From assembly GCF_029919255.1 (NCBI RefSeq), contig NZ_CP123991.1:179110-243109 (forward strand): a stretch of DNA of 64,000 nucleotides, written 5' to 3'. The notes beneath the pieces are model-generated. The model was not told the DNA's origin, ran no database searches, and worked only from the letters and a program-made list of their open reading frames with translations. This stretch comes from a cyanobacterium endosymbiont of Epithemia clementina EcSB. Lineage in GTDB: Bacteria > Cyanobacteriota > Cyanobacteriia > Cyanobacteriales > Microcystaceae. How positions within the stretch are numbered: position 1 is the first letter of the stretch; each line of letters starts with the position of its first letter. The translations under genes were made by a program, and so were the position numbers. Below, piece after piece: positions 1-9,513 of this stretch.

Positions 1-158
1 TTATAATTTCCTGCTATTATTCCTCCCCGAAAATCTATTTCTTTTACCTCTGTTTTTAACTCAGTAGCAGGGGGATAACTGGTATAACGAGGTACAGATT
101 TATTGTATTTATTCAGTAAATTGGTGTCAAATTGTACGGTTTGTGAGTTAGTCATCAT
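1..158 (-). CDS. hemN: Oxygen-independent coproporphyrinogen III oxidase, N-terminal part (cut by window edge)
   Basis: Radical-SAM enzyme of heme and chlorophyll synthesis that converts coproporphyrinogen III to protoporphyrinogen IX without oxygen. Only the first 52 codons are in the window. They contain the family's N-terminal signature: a leucine/tyrosine-rich lead-in followed by the stretch VPRYTSYPPATEL, characteristic of HemN. The radical-SAM CxxxCxxC motif would lie beyond the edge and cannot be checked, so it is unknown whether the gene is intact. Two ATG codons are adjacent at the start (156-158 and 153-155) and either could be used. In a nitrogen-fixing symbiont an oxygen-independent enzyme would suit a low-oxygen cell; that is inference. 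Confidence 0.85.
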   Translation of the reverse strand, partial: MMTNSQTVQFDTNLLNKYNKSVPRYTSYPPATELKTEVKEIDFRGGIIAGNY

Positions 159-639
159 AGAGATTAACAATATTTTCAACAGTTTTGAAAAGGAATCTTC
201 TTTTTAGGAAGTATAGAGTTAATGAAAAGTTGGTAGTTTTTAGCTTTGACTATTAACTGGTTAGTTTAGACTTTCATGAACCAGCCATTACAACTCCTGC
301 ATTATGGACATGACCATTACGACGTTCCGTACTACCCGTCTGCCTTGAGGAGTAATGAACTAAAAAACGTGTTCATTACGTTAATAGTAGCTTTGACATT
401 ATCTTCTAATTCATAGACTACATTATAATTAAACGTTTAATTTACATTGATCTCATCAATATTTTTTTGAGATAACTCATCGTCAATGATTAGAAAAATT
501 AAAGTATCCCAATATTTTTTTGAAAAGTCTCACTTAGTTTCTGGGCTGTGAATCTAATTGGATTTATAAAATTGAGTTCCTTCAACCAAAGTTAGTTATA
601 AAGTTGAATAGATAATATCCCTTAAGTTTTGTCTTCTTG

Positions 640-1028
640 ATAAATCTCCTGTATGCCATACATCTGAAATAGGAAACTGATAAGACGAGTTTAGTATTAA
701 AGATTTTAAAAACACGGTTAACACAAACTTGACTAGCAGGAGAATTGACAATTTCTTTATGCCAATTTACACCCTAATAAAATACTAAGTGAGTTTCTGA
801 ATATTGTTGGCGGTTCAGTTCAGAAAAATAAATTTGGCTAATTACTATACAATTCTGATAACTCTGTAACTCTTTTACTAGAATACTGTATAGAGAATAA
901 AAATTAGCTAATAGTTTTCTTAAGATTTTTTTCTGAAAATTCTTTAAAAAAACACTTGGTAAATACCGCATTTTCAGCCATAGTTTAAGAGTGGCTAGTT
1001 TTTTTGTGTAGTTTTGTAGCTGAGTCAT
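640..1028 (-). pseudogene. Decayed coding stretch, family not recognised
   Basis: An 84-codon open frame on the minus strand (1028 down to 774) starts with ATG after a modest purine-rich stretch. It has protein-like composition (MTQLQNYTKKLATLKLWLKM, then basic and aromatic residues). After its stop, protein-like sequence continues in the same or a neighbouring frame (GVNWHKEIVNSPASQVCVN) for roughly another 100 bases before breaking up. The pattern is that of a gene with an early stop, not random DNA. I do not recognise the family. Confidence 0.35.
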
Positions 1029-1205
1029 TACTCATTGTCTTTCCCTCATGGACGAGAGAGGCTTTCCTTACAAGGTAGACTAAATAACTAATTGCTTATT
1101 CATTTTATGATTTTCCAGTTTTATGTCGATATAAAGGATGATTTTGGTAAAACTTAACCAGTTTTTCGGGAAAACTAAAAACCTCAAGTAAGAATTCCAA
1201 AAAAG

Positions 1206-1229
1206 AGGAGGAGCTAATCCTCCTTTTTT
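1206..1229 (+). terminator. Rho-independent terminator-like stem-loop
   Basis: A 7-bp GC-containing stem, AGGAGGA / TCCTCCT, with loop GCTAA is followed directly by five T. An A-run before the left arm means it could also act on the minus strand. No plus-strand gene precedes it, so it may be the surviving terminator of a lost gene. Confidence 0.7.
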
Positions 1230-1370
1230 CTGAGCATACTATAAATGTACCCGATTGCTTAACGAGTTAGACTGGAGTCTTGAAAACTCTACTTAAGTAA
1301 TCTGGTTTCCTCTAAAGTTAAATAACGTAGGAAAAATACTTAAAGATCAAGATTAAATGAGGATCGGCAA

Positions 1371-1883
1371 ATGATTGAAATGAACGTTGCTGGAATCGCC
1401 TTAGATGCCGTTACCCGAAGTCCCATTGTGTTACTCCAAGATGGCTCTGAACGTCGTGCCCTTCCTATTTTTATTGGGCAAGATCAAGCAAAATCCATTA
1501 TTGGGGCTTTGGAAAACCAGACCCCTCCTCGTCCCTTAACCCATGATTTAATTGTCAATCTATTTCAAGCATGGGGAATGGAGTTAGACCGTATTATTAT
1601 CCATTCTCTTCAAGATAAGACATTTTATTCTGTACTATGTTTACATCAAGGGGAAACAAAAAAAGAAATCGATTGTCGTCCCTCTGATGCTATTTCCATT
1701 GCATTGCGCACAGGAAGTCCTATCTGGGTTATGGAAGAGGTAATTGCTAATGCGTCGATTCCTGTCAATCGGGATGCGGACGAGGAAGAACGCCGTGCCT
1801 TTCGTGAATTTGTGGAAAATTTGTGTCCAGAAGATTTGATTCAACGACGGGGAGAGGTCCCGGAAGATAATAATGAGCATTAG
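1371..1883 (+). CDS. Bifunctional nuclease (BFN) family protein, DUF151
   Basis: A 170-residue single-domain protein of the DUF151/BFN family, whose plant members have been reported to cut RNA and DNA; the role in cyanobacteria is not settled. Visible family features are the opening MIEMNVAGIALDAVTRSPIV, the GSERRALPIFIGQDQAKSI block and the DCRPSDAISIALR motif near residues 101-113, followed by the acidic, charged tail usual in the family. Length is normal. ATG 1371 is preceded by GAGGA eight bases upstream, which supports this start. It is probably monocistronic or co-transcribed with the aldo/keto reductase 53 bases downstream. Confidence 0.9.
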   Translation: MIEMNVAGIALDAVTRSPIVLLQDGSERRALPIFIGQDQAKSIIGALENQTPPRPLTHDLIVNLFQAWGMELDRIIIHSLQDKTFYSVLCLHQGETKKEIDCRPSDAISIALRTGSPIWVMEEVIANASIPVNRDADEEERRAFREFVENLCPEDLIQRRGEVPEDNNEH

Positions 1884-1936
1884 CAACAGTAAACATAGTT
1901 TACTCTTAGCCTTTTACTTGGCACTAAAGCAGTAAT

Positions 1937-3067
1937 ATGCACTATAGACGTTTCGGCAAAACAAATTTACTTTTGTCAGTTTTTTCTCTAGGAACTATGC
2001 GATGTTTATCTTCTGAGGCTATCTTTAAACAAACTATCGAACTGGCTATTACCTCAGGAATCAATCATTTTGAAATGGCAAAAGGTTACGGAAACAGTGA
2101 ACGTTACTTAGGGCAGTTCCTCGTTCAGCAACCTTCAACCTGCCGAGAGAAAATTTATATCACAACAAAGTTACCACCTACTCCTGACCCCGATCAAATG
2201 AGTCAGTGGCTCGATGAGTCTTTACAACTTCTTCAAGTAGATTATCTCGACTGTTTAGCAATTCATGGAATTAACACATGGGACCATTTGCGTTGGCTTA
2301 CTCAGCCTAATGGATGTTGGTTAGCTTTGCAAAAAGCATTAGACAACGGAAAAATTCATCATCTTGGATTTTCAACTCACGGCAATTTAGACTTGATTTT
2401 AGAAACAATCAAAACGGATTTATTTGAATTTGTTAATCTTCATTATTATTATTTTTTCCAACGCAATGCGGCCGCAATCGTACTTGCAGCCCAAAAAGAT
2501 CTGGGAATATTTATCATTTCTCCTGGGGATAAAGGAGGTGGTCTTTATACTCCACCAGACCGCCTACAAAGTTTGTGTGAGCCGTTTTCTCCTTTGGAAT
2601 TAACCTATCGGTTTTTGTTGAGCGATAATCGTATAACTACTTTGAGTGTAGGGGCAGCAAATCCCGAAGAATTAGCTTATCCTTTTCCTTTAGAGTTAGA
2701 CGTGGGGCCTCTTACGTTGGGCGAAATAGAGGTCTTCCAACGTTTAGAAAAACATACAGAAATAACTCTAGGAAGTGAGCATTGTCGTCAATGTTATCAG
2801 TGCCTTCCCTGTCCTGAAACCATAAACATTCCCGAAGTATTACGGTTACGTAATCTTGCCGTTGCCTATGACATGACTGATTTTGCCCAATATCGTTATA
2901 GGATGTTTGAAAATGCTGCCCATTGGTTTCCAGGAAACAAAGGCAACCACTGTACTGAATGTGGTGATTGTCTTCCCCGTTGTCCTGAAAAATTAAAGAT
3001 TCCTAAATTGTTACAAAGTACCCATCAACAACTAAATGGTTTACCTCGTCGGCGTTTGTGGGAGTGA
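1937..3067 (+). CDS. Aldo/keto reductase with C-terminal 4Fe-4S domain
   Basis: A 376-residue fusion of an aldo/keto reductase TIM barrel (about residues 1-270) with a ferredoxin-like tail. The barrel carries the catalytic set: Tyr in KGYGNSERYLG, Lys in ITTKLPP and His in AIHGIN. The tail has two cysteine clusters, C283/C286/C289/C292 followed by Pro, and C339/C342/C345/C349 followed by Pro, as expected for two 4Fe-4S clusters. Proteins of this layout are widespread in cyanobacteria and are assumed to pass electrons between Fe-S clusters and NADPH or a carbonyl substrate; the substrate is unknown. Nothing looks broken. It lies 53 bases after the DUF151 gene on the same strand. Confidence 0.88.
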   Translation: MHYRRFGKTNLLLSVFSLGTMRCLSSEAIFKQTIELAITSGINHFEMAKGYGNSERYLGQFLVQQPSTCREKIYITTKLPPTPDPDQMSQWLDESLQLLQVDYLDCLAIHGINTWDHLRWLTQPNGCWLALQKALDNGKIHHLGFSTHGNLDLILETIKTDLFEFVNLHYYYFFQRNAAAIVLAAQKDLGIFIISPGDKGGGLYTPPDRLQSLCEPFSPLELTYRFLLSDNRITTLSVGAANPEELAYPFPLELDVGPLTLGEIEVFQRLEKHTEITLGSEHCRQCYQCLPCPETINIPEVLRLRNLAVAYDMTDFAQYRYRMFENAAHWFPGNKGNHCTECGDCLPRCPEKLKIPKLLQSTHQQLNGLPRRRLWE

Positions 3068-3142
3068 TTCGTTTCTGACTATTGTTGTTATTATCTTACC
3101 TATTATTCCGGCTCTTTTAGGTTATAAGGCCTATAATCCTTC

Positions 3143-3763
3143 TTAATTCATTCTGTACTTTTCCCAAATTGCTAAATCTTCAGGACGATCTATATCAGAC
3201 AAAACAGGTAGAATAAATGTATTGAGTTTGAGTTGTTGAGCGATAATTATAGTTTTAGATAAGACTTCATTTGTTCCCCAAGGAATATTTTGAAATAACT
3301 CAGGAATAATTTTTTGTAGTCCAATTAAATAGTAACCACCATCAGATGCTTCTCCTAAGACTAAATCATTTTTATCTAACAACTCGAAAGCATTTCCAAT
3401 AATTTCTATATTCAGATCAGGACAATCAATTCCAATAATGACCACTCTAGAAAATCTTAATTTGAAAGAATCCTCAAAAGCGAACTTCATTCGATTTCCT
3501 AAATCTTCCTCCTGTTGAGGACAATAATTTAAATCATTTCCTAACCAACTCTTCATAACTTCTTGACTACCTCCTGTATAGTAAACGGCGGTAGAAATTT
3601 CTTTCATTAATTTTTTCACTTCTATTATCGTGTGCTCTGTAAGTTGAAGTTGTAACTTTGCTGCACCTTCTGCACCTAAAGCAGGAATCAGGCGCGTTTT
3701 GGTTTTTTTAGGTTCAGGATAACGAGTAAAAACAATTAAACGGTGGCAATTTTTATTAGTCAT
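3143..3763 (-). CDS. TIGR04282 family glycosyltransferase-like protein (DUF2064)
   Basis: A 206-residue protein with a GT-A-like nucleotidyl/glycosyl transferase fold. Family features are the opening RLIVFTRYPEPKKTKTRL (sugar-nucleotide loop), the central IIGIDCPDL acidic motif and LGEASDGGYYLIGL. TIGR04282 members often sit with arsenosugar or glycoside genes and are named arsenosugar biosynthesis glycosyltransferases, but many cyanobacterial copies have no known substrate. No arsenic gene is visible nearby, so the specific role is open. Length is normal. Its stop faces the end of the aldo/keto reductase in a convergent pair. Confidence 0.85.
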   Translation of the reverse strand: MTNKNCHRLIVFTRYPEPKKTKTRLIPALGAEGAAKLQLQLTEHTIIEVKKLMKEISTAVYYTGGSQEVMKSWLGNDLNYCPQQEEDLGNRMKFAFEDSFKLRFSRVVIIGIDCPDLNIEIIGNAFELLDKNDLVLGEASDGGYYLIGLQKIIPELFQNIPWGTNEVLSKTIIIAQQLKLNTFILPVLSDIDRPEDLAIWEKYRMN

Positions 3764-4507
3764 TTTACTGACTTATCATCGACAAATCAAACCTCTATAT
3801 AGATAATATTTACCTAGTGAGGGTTAACAATAACCCAAGGTTGGGGTTTTAACATACTTAAAACCTGAAATTTCTTAGACTTTTTCACAAATGGAGGAAA
3901 GGGTATTTAATCAGTTTACACTCAAAAGAATGAGCTCATCATGACGCAAAATTATACTGACCATTAAATTAAGATTAAAAACTTAATTTAATAGTAGTAT
4001 GGGAAACTCCATGAAGGATGGTTGTTTATATTTGAGGCTTGCTTTTACGCCGAAAAAGACAGACAAAATTTTGTCCATGTATATCTACACTAGCATGATT
4101 TCATCACTGGCTTAAAGATATAGATTTGTAAAATTTTTCTTCTAATTATTTTCCCTCTGATTAGTTTGAGCTTTCGCGTCAAAATTTGACTAACCAGTCT
4201 TAATTTTTCTTATCTGCACTTTGCACAATTTTATTCTTCAGCTTTATACCAACAAATATTTTTATAAAAATTTACTAAAAAAATACACAAAAATATTCTT
4301 CTGTGCATTATTTAAATACATAGCAACCAGGGGTTAGTTATGAGCAAAGATCTTGGTCAAGGATAACAGTGAGCAAGATCTTTGCTCATAAATTTTTCTG
4401 ATTGCCATAATTAATTAACCTCGAAAATAGCCTAGAGACTTTGTACACAACGTCTCTAGGAAAATTAGGTTATATAATTTGGATTTATCTGAAGAGATGT
4501 CAAGCCA
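3764..4507. other. Gene-free intergenic region with two inverted repeats
   Basis: No supportable gene. It holds a 17-bp-arm inverted repeat (4339-4390) and a smaller one with arms CCTAGAGAC / GTCTCTAGG (4431-4439, 4452-4460). The short open frame that starts at 4441 reads through the second repeat and the back of the RRM gene and is not credible. Confidence 0.6.
4339..4390. repeat. Perfect 17-bp inverted repeat, 18-base loop
   Basis: Left arm TATGAGCAAAGATCTTG (4339-4355) is exactly matched by CAAGATCTTTGCTCATA (4374-4390). A T-rich stretch follows on the plus side. It could be a terminator or a leftover of a small mobile element; no gene ends close by on the plus strand. Confidence 0.8.
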
Positions 4508-4536
4508 CAAAAAGACCACACCGCTTTAAGGTGTGG
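4508..4536 (-). terminator. Terminator of the RRM gene
   Basis: Read on the minus strand, CCACACC / GGTGTGG forms a 7-bp GC-rich stem (4516-4522 with 4530-4536), followed by TCTTTTT. It lies about 20 bases past the stop of the RRM protein gene. Confidence 0.85.
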
Positions 4537-4554
4537 CAAATAACATCAGGCAGT

Positions 4555-4848
4555 TTAGAAGCGGTTCCGTCCGCGTCCGCCACCATAGCTTCCGCCACCC
4601 CGCTGTTCACGCTCTCTGGCTTTATTGACCTTGAGAGTACGTCCCATCCACTCAGCTCCATCAAGGGTTTCGATAGCTTTATCTTCTTCAGTAACTGAGT
4701 TCATTTCAACAAATGCAAAGCCGCGCATCCGACCCGTTTCCCGGTCAGTCGGGACATATACTCTTTTGACTGAACCATATTCGGCAAAGACCGAATTAAG
4801 ATCATCTTCCGTAACATCGTAAGAAAGGTTGCCTACATAAATGGACAT
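4555..4848 (-). CDS. Short RRM RNA-binding protein (cyanobacterial Rbp family)
   Basis: A 97-residue single RRM protein with a glycine/arginine-rich tail, as in cyanobacterial Rbp proteins, many of them cold-induced. RNP2 is IYVGNL at residues 3-8 and RNP1 is RGFAFVEM near 43-50; the tail ends GGGSYGGGRGRNRF. The frame is open further upstream, but the start at 4848 (MSIYVGNL) is chosen because it matches the family start and is preceded by GGAGACAATCT, a good ribosome site. A clear terminator follows. A second, ruined copy of the same family lies at 53640-53939, so this may be the main Rbp left in this part of the genome. Exact RNA targets are unknown. Confidence 0.92.
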   Translation of the reverse strand: MSIYVGNLSYDVTEDDLNSVFAEYGSVKRVYVPTDRETGRMRGFAFVEMNSVTEEDKAIETLDGAEWMGRTLKVNKAREREQRGGGSYGGGRGRNRF

Positions 4849-5144
4849 AGATTGTCTCCATTGACGACTGATGTGTGTAGAGATATTAGATTTCGGAGAG
4901 CATCTTGCCAAGACAAAACGGGAAAAACCTGTCAATGCTAATAACAAACTCAAAACCGATACTCAAACTCTCATTAGTTTAATAATAGCACTTTCAGAAC
5001 AAGAAAGAAACATTGTAGTCAACTCGGTACGTCTTTCTCAATACAATCACCTAACTTCACTTTTCAAAAATTTGTTAGGATCCATTGTGTTAATTTTTTC
5101 TTCATATTTTTTCTTTCCTCTCTTCCCTATTAATCTAAAACCTA

Positions 5145-5543
5145 ATGTATCAGTCGTATTCCTCTTTACCTGACTTAGCTCAAGAATCTCTATTGCAAGA
5201 ATTTCTTGAAACTCTGCCGCTCCCATATAAGACCATGGTAGCAATCTCCTATTTCACCTCGTCAAGAATTAGTGACATTTTATTCCTAAAAACTAGTGAT
5301 ATTTACCCTAATCAAATTAAGATTGCCAAATCAGAATCCAATTTTAATAAGTTAGTTCCTATCACTCCCTTATTAAGACCTTATTTAACTATTTATCTTA
5401 ATGGACTGAAACCGCAAAAATCAGCTTTTCTTTTTGCTAATTCCCAGGGAGAGCCTTTAAAAAGTTGGGTAGTTTTTCGGGTATTGAACATGACAGCACG
5501 TCAAATCAATCTTCCGGAAGTCTATTTTTTTATTCTTCGTTAA
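5145..5543 (+). pseudogene. Tyrosine recombinase/integrase-like fragment
   Basis: 132 codons resemble the start of the catalytic domain of tyrosine recombinases. YKTMVAISYFTSSRISDILF matches the helix around the first catalytic Arg (usually TGLRISE), and the following KTSDIYPNQIKIAKSE and LVPITPLLRPYL match the beta-sheet and linker. The frame stops at FFILR just where the HxxR box should come, and no later catalytic His or Tyr is visible, so the protein could not recombine DNA. It may be a relic of an integrated element or of a small cyanobacterial integrase-like gene; family assignment is moderately sure, decay more so. Confidence 0.55.
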
Positions 5544-5822
5544 TTTTTATAAATAGTTTGTTATGTAATTTTAATTAAGATTAGAACGACTAAGAGTTTC
5601 AATTAGTATTGAATTATAAAAAATATTAAGTCGAACAAAAATTAAAAACTCTTTCCATCTTCGGTAACTCCTCACACCCTGTAATCGAATCTTAACTCGA
5701 TCTAAAAAAAAGTGCTTGAGAGTAACTAAATACGTGATAATGGGCAATGCGTCTTTTGATTTAGCTGGGCTAAACCAAAAAATGTAATTTTTTGTATGAC
5801 GACAAAACTAAGATTAATTCCG

Positions 5823-7619
5823 ATGCGAACTCATTATTGCGGCGACCTACGAGCAACTGATATTGATAAAACCATTACCCTATTTGGTTGGGTTGATCGC
5901 CGACGAGATCATGGAGGTGTGATCTTCATTGATCTACGTGATCGCACAGGAATTGTCCAAATCGTTAGTGACCCTCAACGAACCCCTGAATCTTATCCCC
6001 ATGCAGAAACACTACGCAACGAATATGTGGTCAAAATAGTAGGTTGTGTCAGTCGACGTCCCCCAGAGTCTCTTAACCTGAAATTATCGACTGGAGAAGT
6101 AGAAATATATGCTGATACTATAGAATTGCTCAACAGAGTCGATAAGCAACTTCCCTTTGTGATATCTAGTTTAGAAGCAGAATTAGTCCGAGAAGATGTT
6201 CGTCTCAAGTATCGCTACTTAGACTTAAGGCGTGATCGCATGGCCAAAAACTTGCAATTACGTCATAGGGTGGTTAAAGCAATACGTCACTATCTCGAAG
6301 ATGAACAAAAGTTTATGGAGATAGAAACTCCTATTCTTACTCGTTCTACCCCTGAAGGAGCACGGGATTATTTAGTTCCTTCCCGTGTTAACCCTGGTCA
6401 ATGGTATGCCCTACCTCAGTCGCCTCAATTATTTAAGCAAATATTAATGGTATCCGGATATGATCGCTACTATCAGATTGCCCGTTGTTTCCGCGATGAG
6501 GATTTACGGGCTGATAGACAACCAGAATTTACTCAACTAGATATGGAAATGAGTTTCATGTCTGAAGAGGAAATTTTGGACTTGAATGAGGGGTTAATTT
6601 GCTATATCTTTGAAACTGTTAAAAATATTAAAATTGCCCGTCCTTTTCCTCGTTTAACCTATGCAGAAACCATGGAGAAATATGGTACAGATTGCCCTGA
6701 CACTCGTTTTGATTTAACCTTAGTTGATGTTTCGGATATTGTTAAGGATAGTGGATTTAAAGTATTTTCTGAAGCAGTTAAAAACGGTGGTAAAGTAAAA
6801 GTTTTATCAATTCCTGGGGGTAATGAAGCAATTTCTAATGTAAGAATTAAACCTGGTGGAGATTTGTTCAAAACGGCTACCGATATAGGAGCAAAAGGAA
6901 TTGCTTTTATTCGAGTCAAAGATAATAATAAGCTCGATACTATTGGGGCAATTAAAGATAATTTGAATCAACAACAAAAGGCTGAATTATTAGTTAGAAC
7001 ACAGGCTAACCCAGGAGATTTATTACTATTTGGAGCAGGAGATACTGATACAGTTAATAGATCTTTGTCTCGATTGCGTTTAGTAATTGGAGAACAATTA
7101 GGATTAATTAATCATGAGCAAGTTAATTTACTTTGGATCACTGAATTCCCCATGTTTAAATGGAATGTCGATGAAAAGCGATTAGAAGCATTGCATCATC
7201 CTTTTACTGCACCTAACCCAGAAGATGTAGATGATATCAAAACTGCTAGAGCGCAAGCTTATGACTTGGTATACAATGGAGTAGAGATTGGAGGTGGAAG
7301 TCTAAGAATTTATCAGAAAGAAATCCAAGAAAAAGTATTTGCAACTATTGGCTTATCTATGTCAGAAGTACACAGTAAGTTTGGGTTTTTATTAGAGGCT
7401 TTTGAATATGGAACTCCTCCCCATGGTGGTATTGCCTACGGTTTAGATCGATTAGTAATGTTGTTAGCTCGAGAAGATTCGATAAGAGATGTTATCGCCT
7501 TTCCAAAAACCCAACAAGCAAGTTGTTTACTTACACAAGCACCGGCTACTGTTGACGAAAAACAATTAAAAGAATTGCAGGTTAAATCTATTTATAAACC
7601 TAAGTCTAAAACTGAATAA
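5823..7619 (+). CDS. aspS: Aspartyl-tRNA synthetase
   Basis: Class II aminoacyl-tRNA synthetase charging tRNA-Asp; because many cyanobacteria also amidate Asp-tRNA(Asn), discrimination may be relaxed. From this start it has 598 residues, normal for the bacterial type with its GAD insertion. The N-terminal anticodon-binding domain begins [14 protein letters not shown] and includes [20 protein letters not shown]; motif 2 is [20 protein letters not shown] and motif 3 is [14 protein letters not shown]. An in-frame ATG nine codons earlier (5796) is possible, but the family normally begins MRTHYCG, so I prefer 5823. Neither start has a strong ribosome site. A perfect stem-loop follows 30 bases after the stop. 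Confidence 0.96.
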   Translation: MRTHYCGDLRATDIDKTITLFGWVDRRRDHGGVIFIDLRDRTGIVQIVSDPQRTPESYPHAETLRNEYVVKIVGCVSRRPPESLNLKLSTGEVEIYADTIELLNRVDKQLPFVISSLEAELVREDVRLKYRYLDLRRDRMAKNLQLRHRVVKAIRHYLEDEQKFMEIETPILTRSTPEGARDYLVPSRVNPGQWYALPQSPQLFKQILMVSGYDRYYQIARCFRDEDLRADRQPEFTQLDMEMSFMSEEEILDLNEGLICYIFETVKNIKIARPFPRLTYAETMEKYGTDCPDTRFDLTLVDVSDIVKDSGFKVFSEAVKNGGKVKVLSIPGGNEAISNVRIKPGGDLFKTATDIGAKGIAFIRVKDNNKLDTIGAIKDNLNQQQKAELLVRTQANPGDLLLFGAGDTDTVNRSLSRLRLVIGEQLGLINHEQVNLLWITEFPMFKWNVDEKRLEALHHPFTAPNPEDVDDIKTARAQAYDLVYNGVEIGGGSLRIYQKEIQEKVFATIGLSMSEVHSKFGFLLEAFEYGTPPHGGIAYGLDRLVMLLAREDSIRDVIAFPKTQQASCLLTQAPATVDEKQLKELQVKSIYKPKSKTE

Positions 7620-7650
7620 TCAAGATAAACAAGTAGTGAAGTCATTTTAT

Positions 7651-7732
7651 TAGTATCGTTTTGTAAAAACGATACTAGGATTGTTGAGTAAAAAAATTCA
7701 TCATACCTAATTTCTAGAGATCGAGAAATTAG
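7651..7732. repeat. Two consecutive perfect inverted repeats after aspS
   Basis: TAGTATCGTTT (7651-7661) pairs with AAACGATACTA (7667-7677), loop 5. Then CTAATTTCT (7707-7715) pairs with AGAAATTAG (7724-7732), loop 8. They sit between the convergent ends of aspS and gapN and may terminate both; neither has a long T-run. Confidence 0.65.
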
Positions 7733-7887
7733 CCGAGAACCTGTCATAATCAGGATTTTAGACTTCTGATTATTTAGTTTAAAAAGTTATAAGTGGTCAA
7801 CTACATCCTCTCTATCTAGAGAGTCTAGAATTCAATTGTTAGCTCTTTTTAACAGAAAGGATGTAAAGGATAAATTAAATAATTTAC

Positions 7888-9513
7888 TTATAAAATGAAA
7901 TCAGTAGACAAGAAATTAGACTTATGCTCTCTGACAATTTCAGAAATTAATTGTTTATTAAGATCAATTTCTTTAGCTGCTACTAAAGTCCGAATGGAAA
8001 AAGCTCTTAAAGCATCATGAACCGATAAGGTTCCCTCTGCAGAATCTTTTCGTCCAGTAAAAGGAAAAGTATCAGGTCCCCGTTGACATTGACTATTTAA
8101 ATTAACCCGACAAACTTGATTAACTAAAGGATCAACTAATCGGGCAAGCTCTTCTGTGTTCTGTCCAAAAATACTTACCTGTTGTCCGTAGTCTGACTGT
8201 ACTAAGTAGTCAATAGGAGTCTCAATATCATCAAAGGGAACAATGGGAATAACTGGTCCAAATTGTTCTACAGAATAGACTTTCATTTGTTCGTTGACAG
8301 GATAAAGAACCGCTGGATAAAAGAAGGTTTCGTTAATGGTTCCTCCTGCCTCATTAATCACATCAGCCCCATGTTTTTTGGCATCTTCTACTAAGTCTTT
8401 AAGATACTGAGGTTTTCCTAGTTCAGCAATGGGAGTTAAGAAGACTCCTTCCTCCCACGGCATTCCAAATTTAAGGTTACTTATCGCTTCAATAAACTTA
8501 TTCAAAAACTTATCAACAATAGCAGTATGCACAAAAAGAATTTTAATAGCAGTACACCTTTGTCCATTGTAGGATAGAGTTCCCAAAATACATTCTTTGA
8601 CGGCTAAATCTAAATCAGCGTGGGGTAGAATGATCCCTGGATTTTTAGCTTCTAATCCCAAAATTGATCTGAGACGATAAGATTTTGGGTGCTGTTTTTT
8701 GAGGTTGTTAGCTGCTTTACTACTGCCAATAAAAGCTAAAGCATCAATTTTTCCTGATTCCATTAATGCAGGTGAAATTGTTCGACCTTTACCATAAATA
8801 GTATTAACAACTCCGGGAGGAAAAGCTTCTTTAAACGCTTCTAGTAAGGGATAGTTTAACAACACCCCTGGACGGGGGGCTTTGACAACAACAGTATTCC
8901 CCATAATTAAGGCAGGAATTAGAGTTGTAAATGTTTCGTTGAGAGGATAATTAGCCGGTCCCATACTCAAGACAATCCCCAACGGTGCGCGGCGAATTTG
9001 TCCGATAACTCCTTGGGTAATCTCAAAGCGCGAAGAAACTCGATCTAGATTTTTAAGAGCATCAATAGTATCTTCAATATAGTCAACAGTACGGTCAAAT
9101 TCTTTACAAGAATCTGTGTAAGATTTTCCAATTTCCCACATCAAAAGATTGACGACTTCTGCCCGTTTTTCCTTCATTCGATAAGCGAAGTCTTGGAGAC
9201 ATTCAATTCGTTGACCAACGGACATAGTTGGCCATTTTCCGCGTCCATTATCATAAGCTTCTGCTGCTGCATCTAAAGCAGATAAAGCTGCCTCTTCTCC
9301 TAAAGAGGGAAAGTTCCCAATTTTTTGACGAGTTAATCCCTGAGGTGTTCTTAGGAAAATAGGAGATAAGGATTCCTCCATTTCTTCATTCCAAATCCGT
9401 AGATTTCCATTGATTAGATATTCCCGTTGTTCGATGCAACTTTTCAGCTGAAACTCTGGAGGGATATCTTCAAGAGAAGGAAAAATATTGTTGATTTTTG
9501 CAATAATACTCAT
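7888..9513 (-). CDS. gapN: NADP-dependent non-phosphorylating glyceraldehyde-3-phosphate dehydrogenase (GapN-type ALDH)
   Basis: A 541-residue aldehyde dehydrogenase. GapN oxidises glyceraldehyde-3-phosphate straight to 3-phosphoglycerate, yielding NADPH and skipping the ATP-forming step. Visible are the cofactor region GIVLSMGPANYPLNETF, a glycine-rich FIGSSKAA, the catalytic Cys in NGQRCTAIK and Glu in GLEAKNPG, and a C-terminal block QRGPDTFPFTGRKDSAEGTL typical of GapN-like enzymes rather than generic ALDHs. Length is slightly longer than bacterial GapN but normal for cyanobacterial annotations. It stands alone, convergent with aspS. In a nitrogen-fixing cell the NADPH would be useful for reductant supply (inference). 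Substrate preference cannot be proven from sequence alone. Confidence 0.85.
   Translation of the reverse strand: MSIIAKINNIFPSLEDIPPEFQLKSCIEQREYLINGNLRIWNEEMEESLSPIFLRTPQGLTRQKIGNFPSLGEEAALSALDAAAEAYDNGRGKWPTMSVGQRIECLQDFAYRMKEKRAEVVNLLMWEIGKSYTDSCKEFDRTVDYIEDTIDALKNLDRVSSRFEITQGVIGQIRRAPLGIVLSMGPANYPLNETFTTLIPALIMGNTVVVKAPRPGVLLNYPLLEAFKEAFPPGVVNTIYGKGRTISPALMESGKIDALAFIGSSKAANNLKKQHPKSYRLRSILGLEAKNPGIILPHADLDLAVKECILGTLSYNGQRCTAIKILFVHTAIVDKFLNKFIEAISNLKFGMPWEEGVFLTPIAELGKPQYLKDLVEDAKKHGADVINEAGGTINETFFYPAVLYPVNEQMKVYSVEQFGPVIPIVPFDDIETPIDYLVQSDYGQQVSIFGQNTEELARLVDPLVNQVCRVNLNSQCQRGPDTFPFTGRKDSAEGTLSVHDALRAFSIRTLVAAKEIDLNKQLISEIVREHKSNFLSTDFIL

Larger units (their letters stand above)
159..1370. 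other. Gene-poor region between hemN and DUF151 gene
   Basis: Apart from the minus-strand coding remnant at 640-1028 and a strong stem-loop near 1206, I see no gene here. The hemN promoter should lie just above 158. Confidence 0.6.

Noticed and set aside
1641-1886. Minus-strand open frame inside the DUF151 gene
   Set aside because: Antisense shadow of a well-supported gene; no family resemblance.
3075-3146. Short hydrophobic frame (LTIVVIILPIIPALLGYKAY) that might be a photosystem-type mini-protein
   Set aside because: No ATG/GTG/TTG start in frame, no ribosome site, and no match to a small subunit I know.
4871-5173. 100-codon plus-strand frame between the RRM gene and the integrase fragment
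   Set aside because: Overlaps the 5' leader of the RRM gene in antisense; low-complexity hydrophobic end; no family features.
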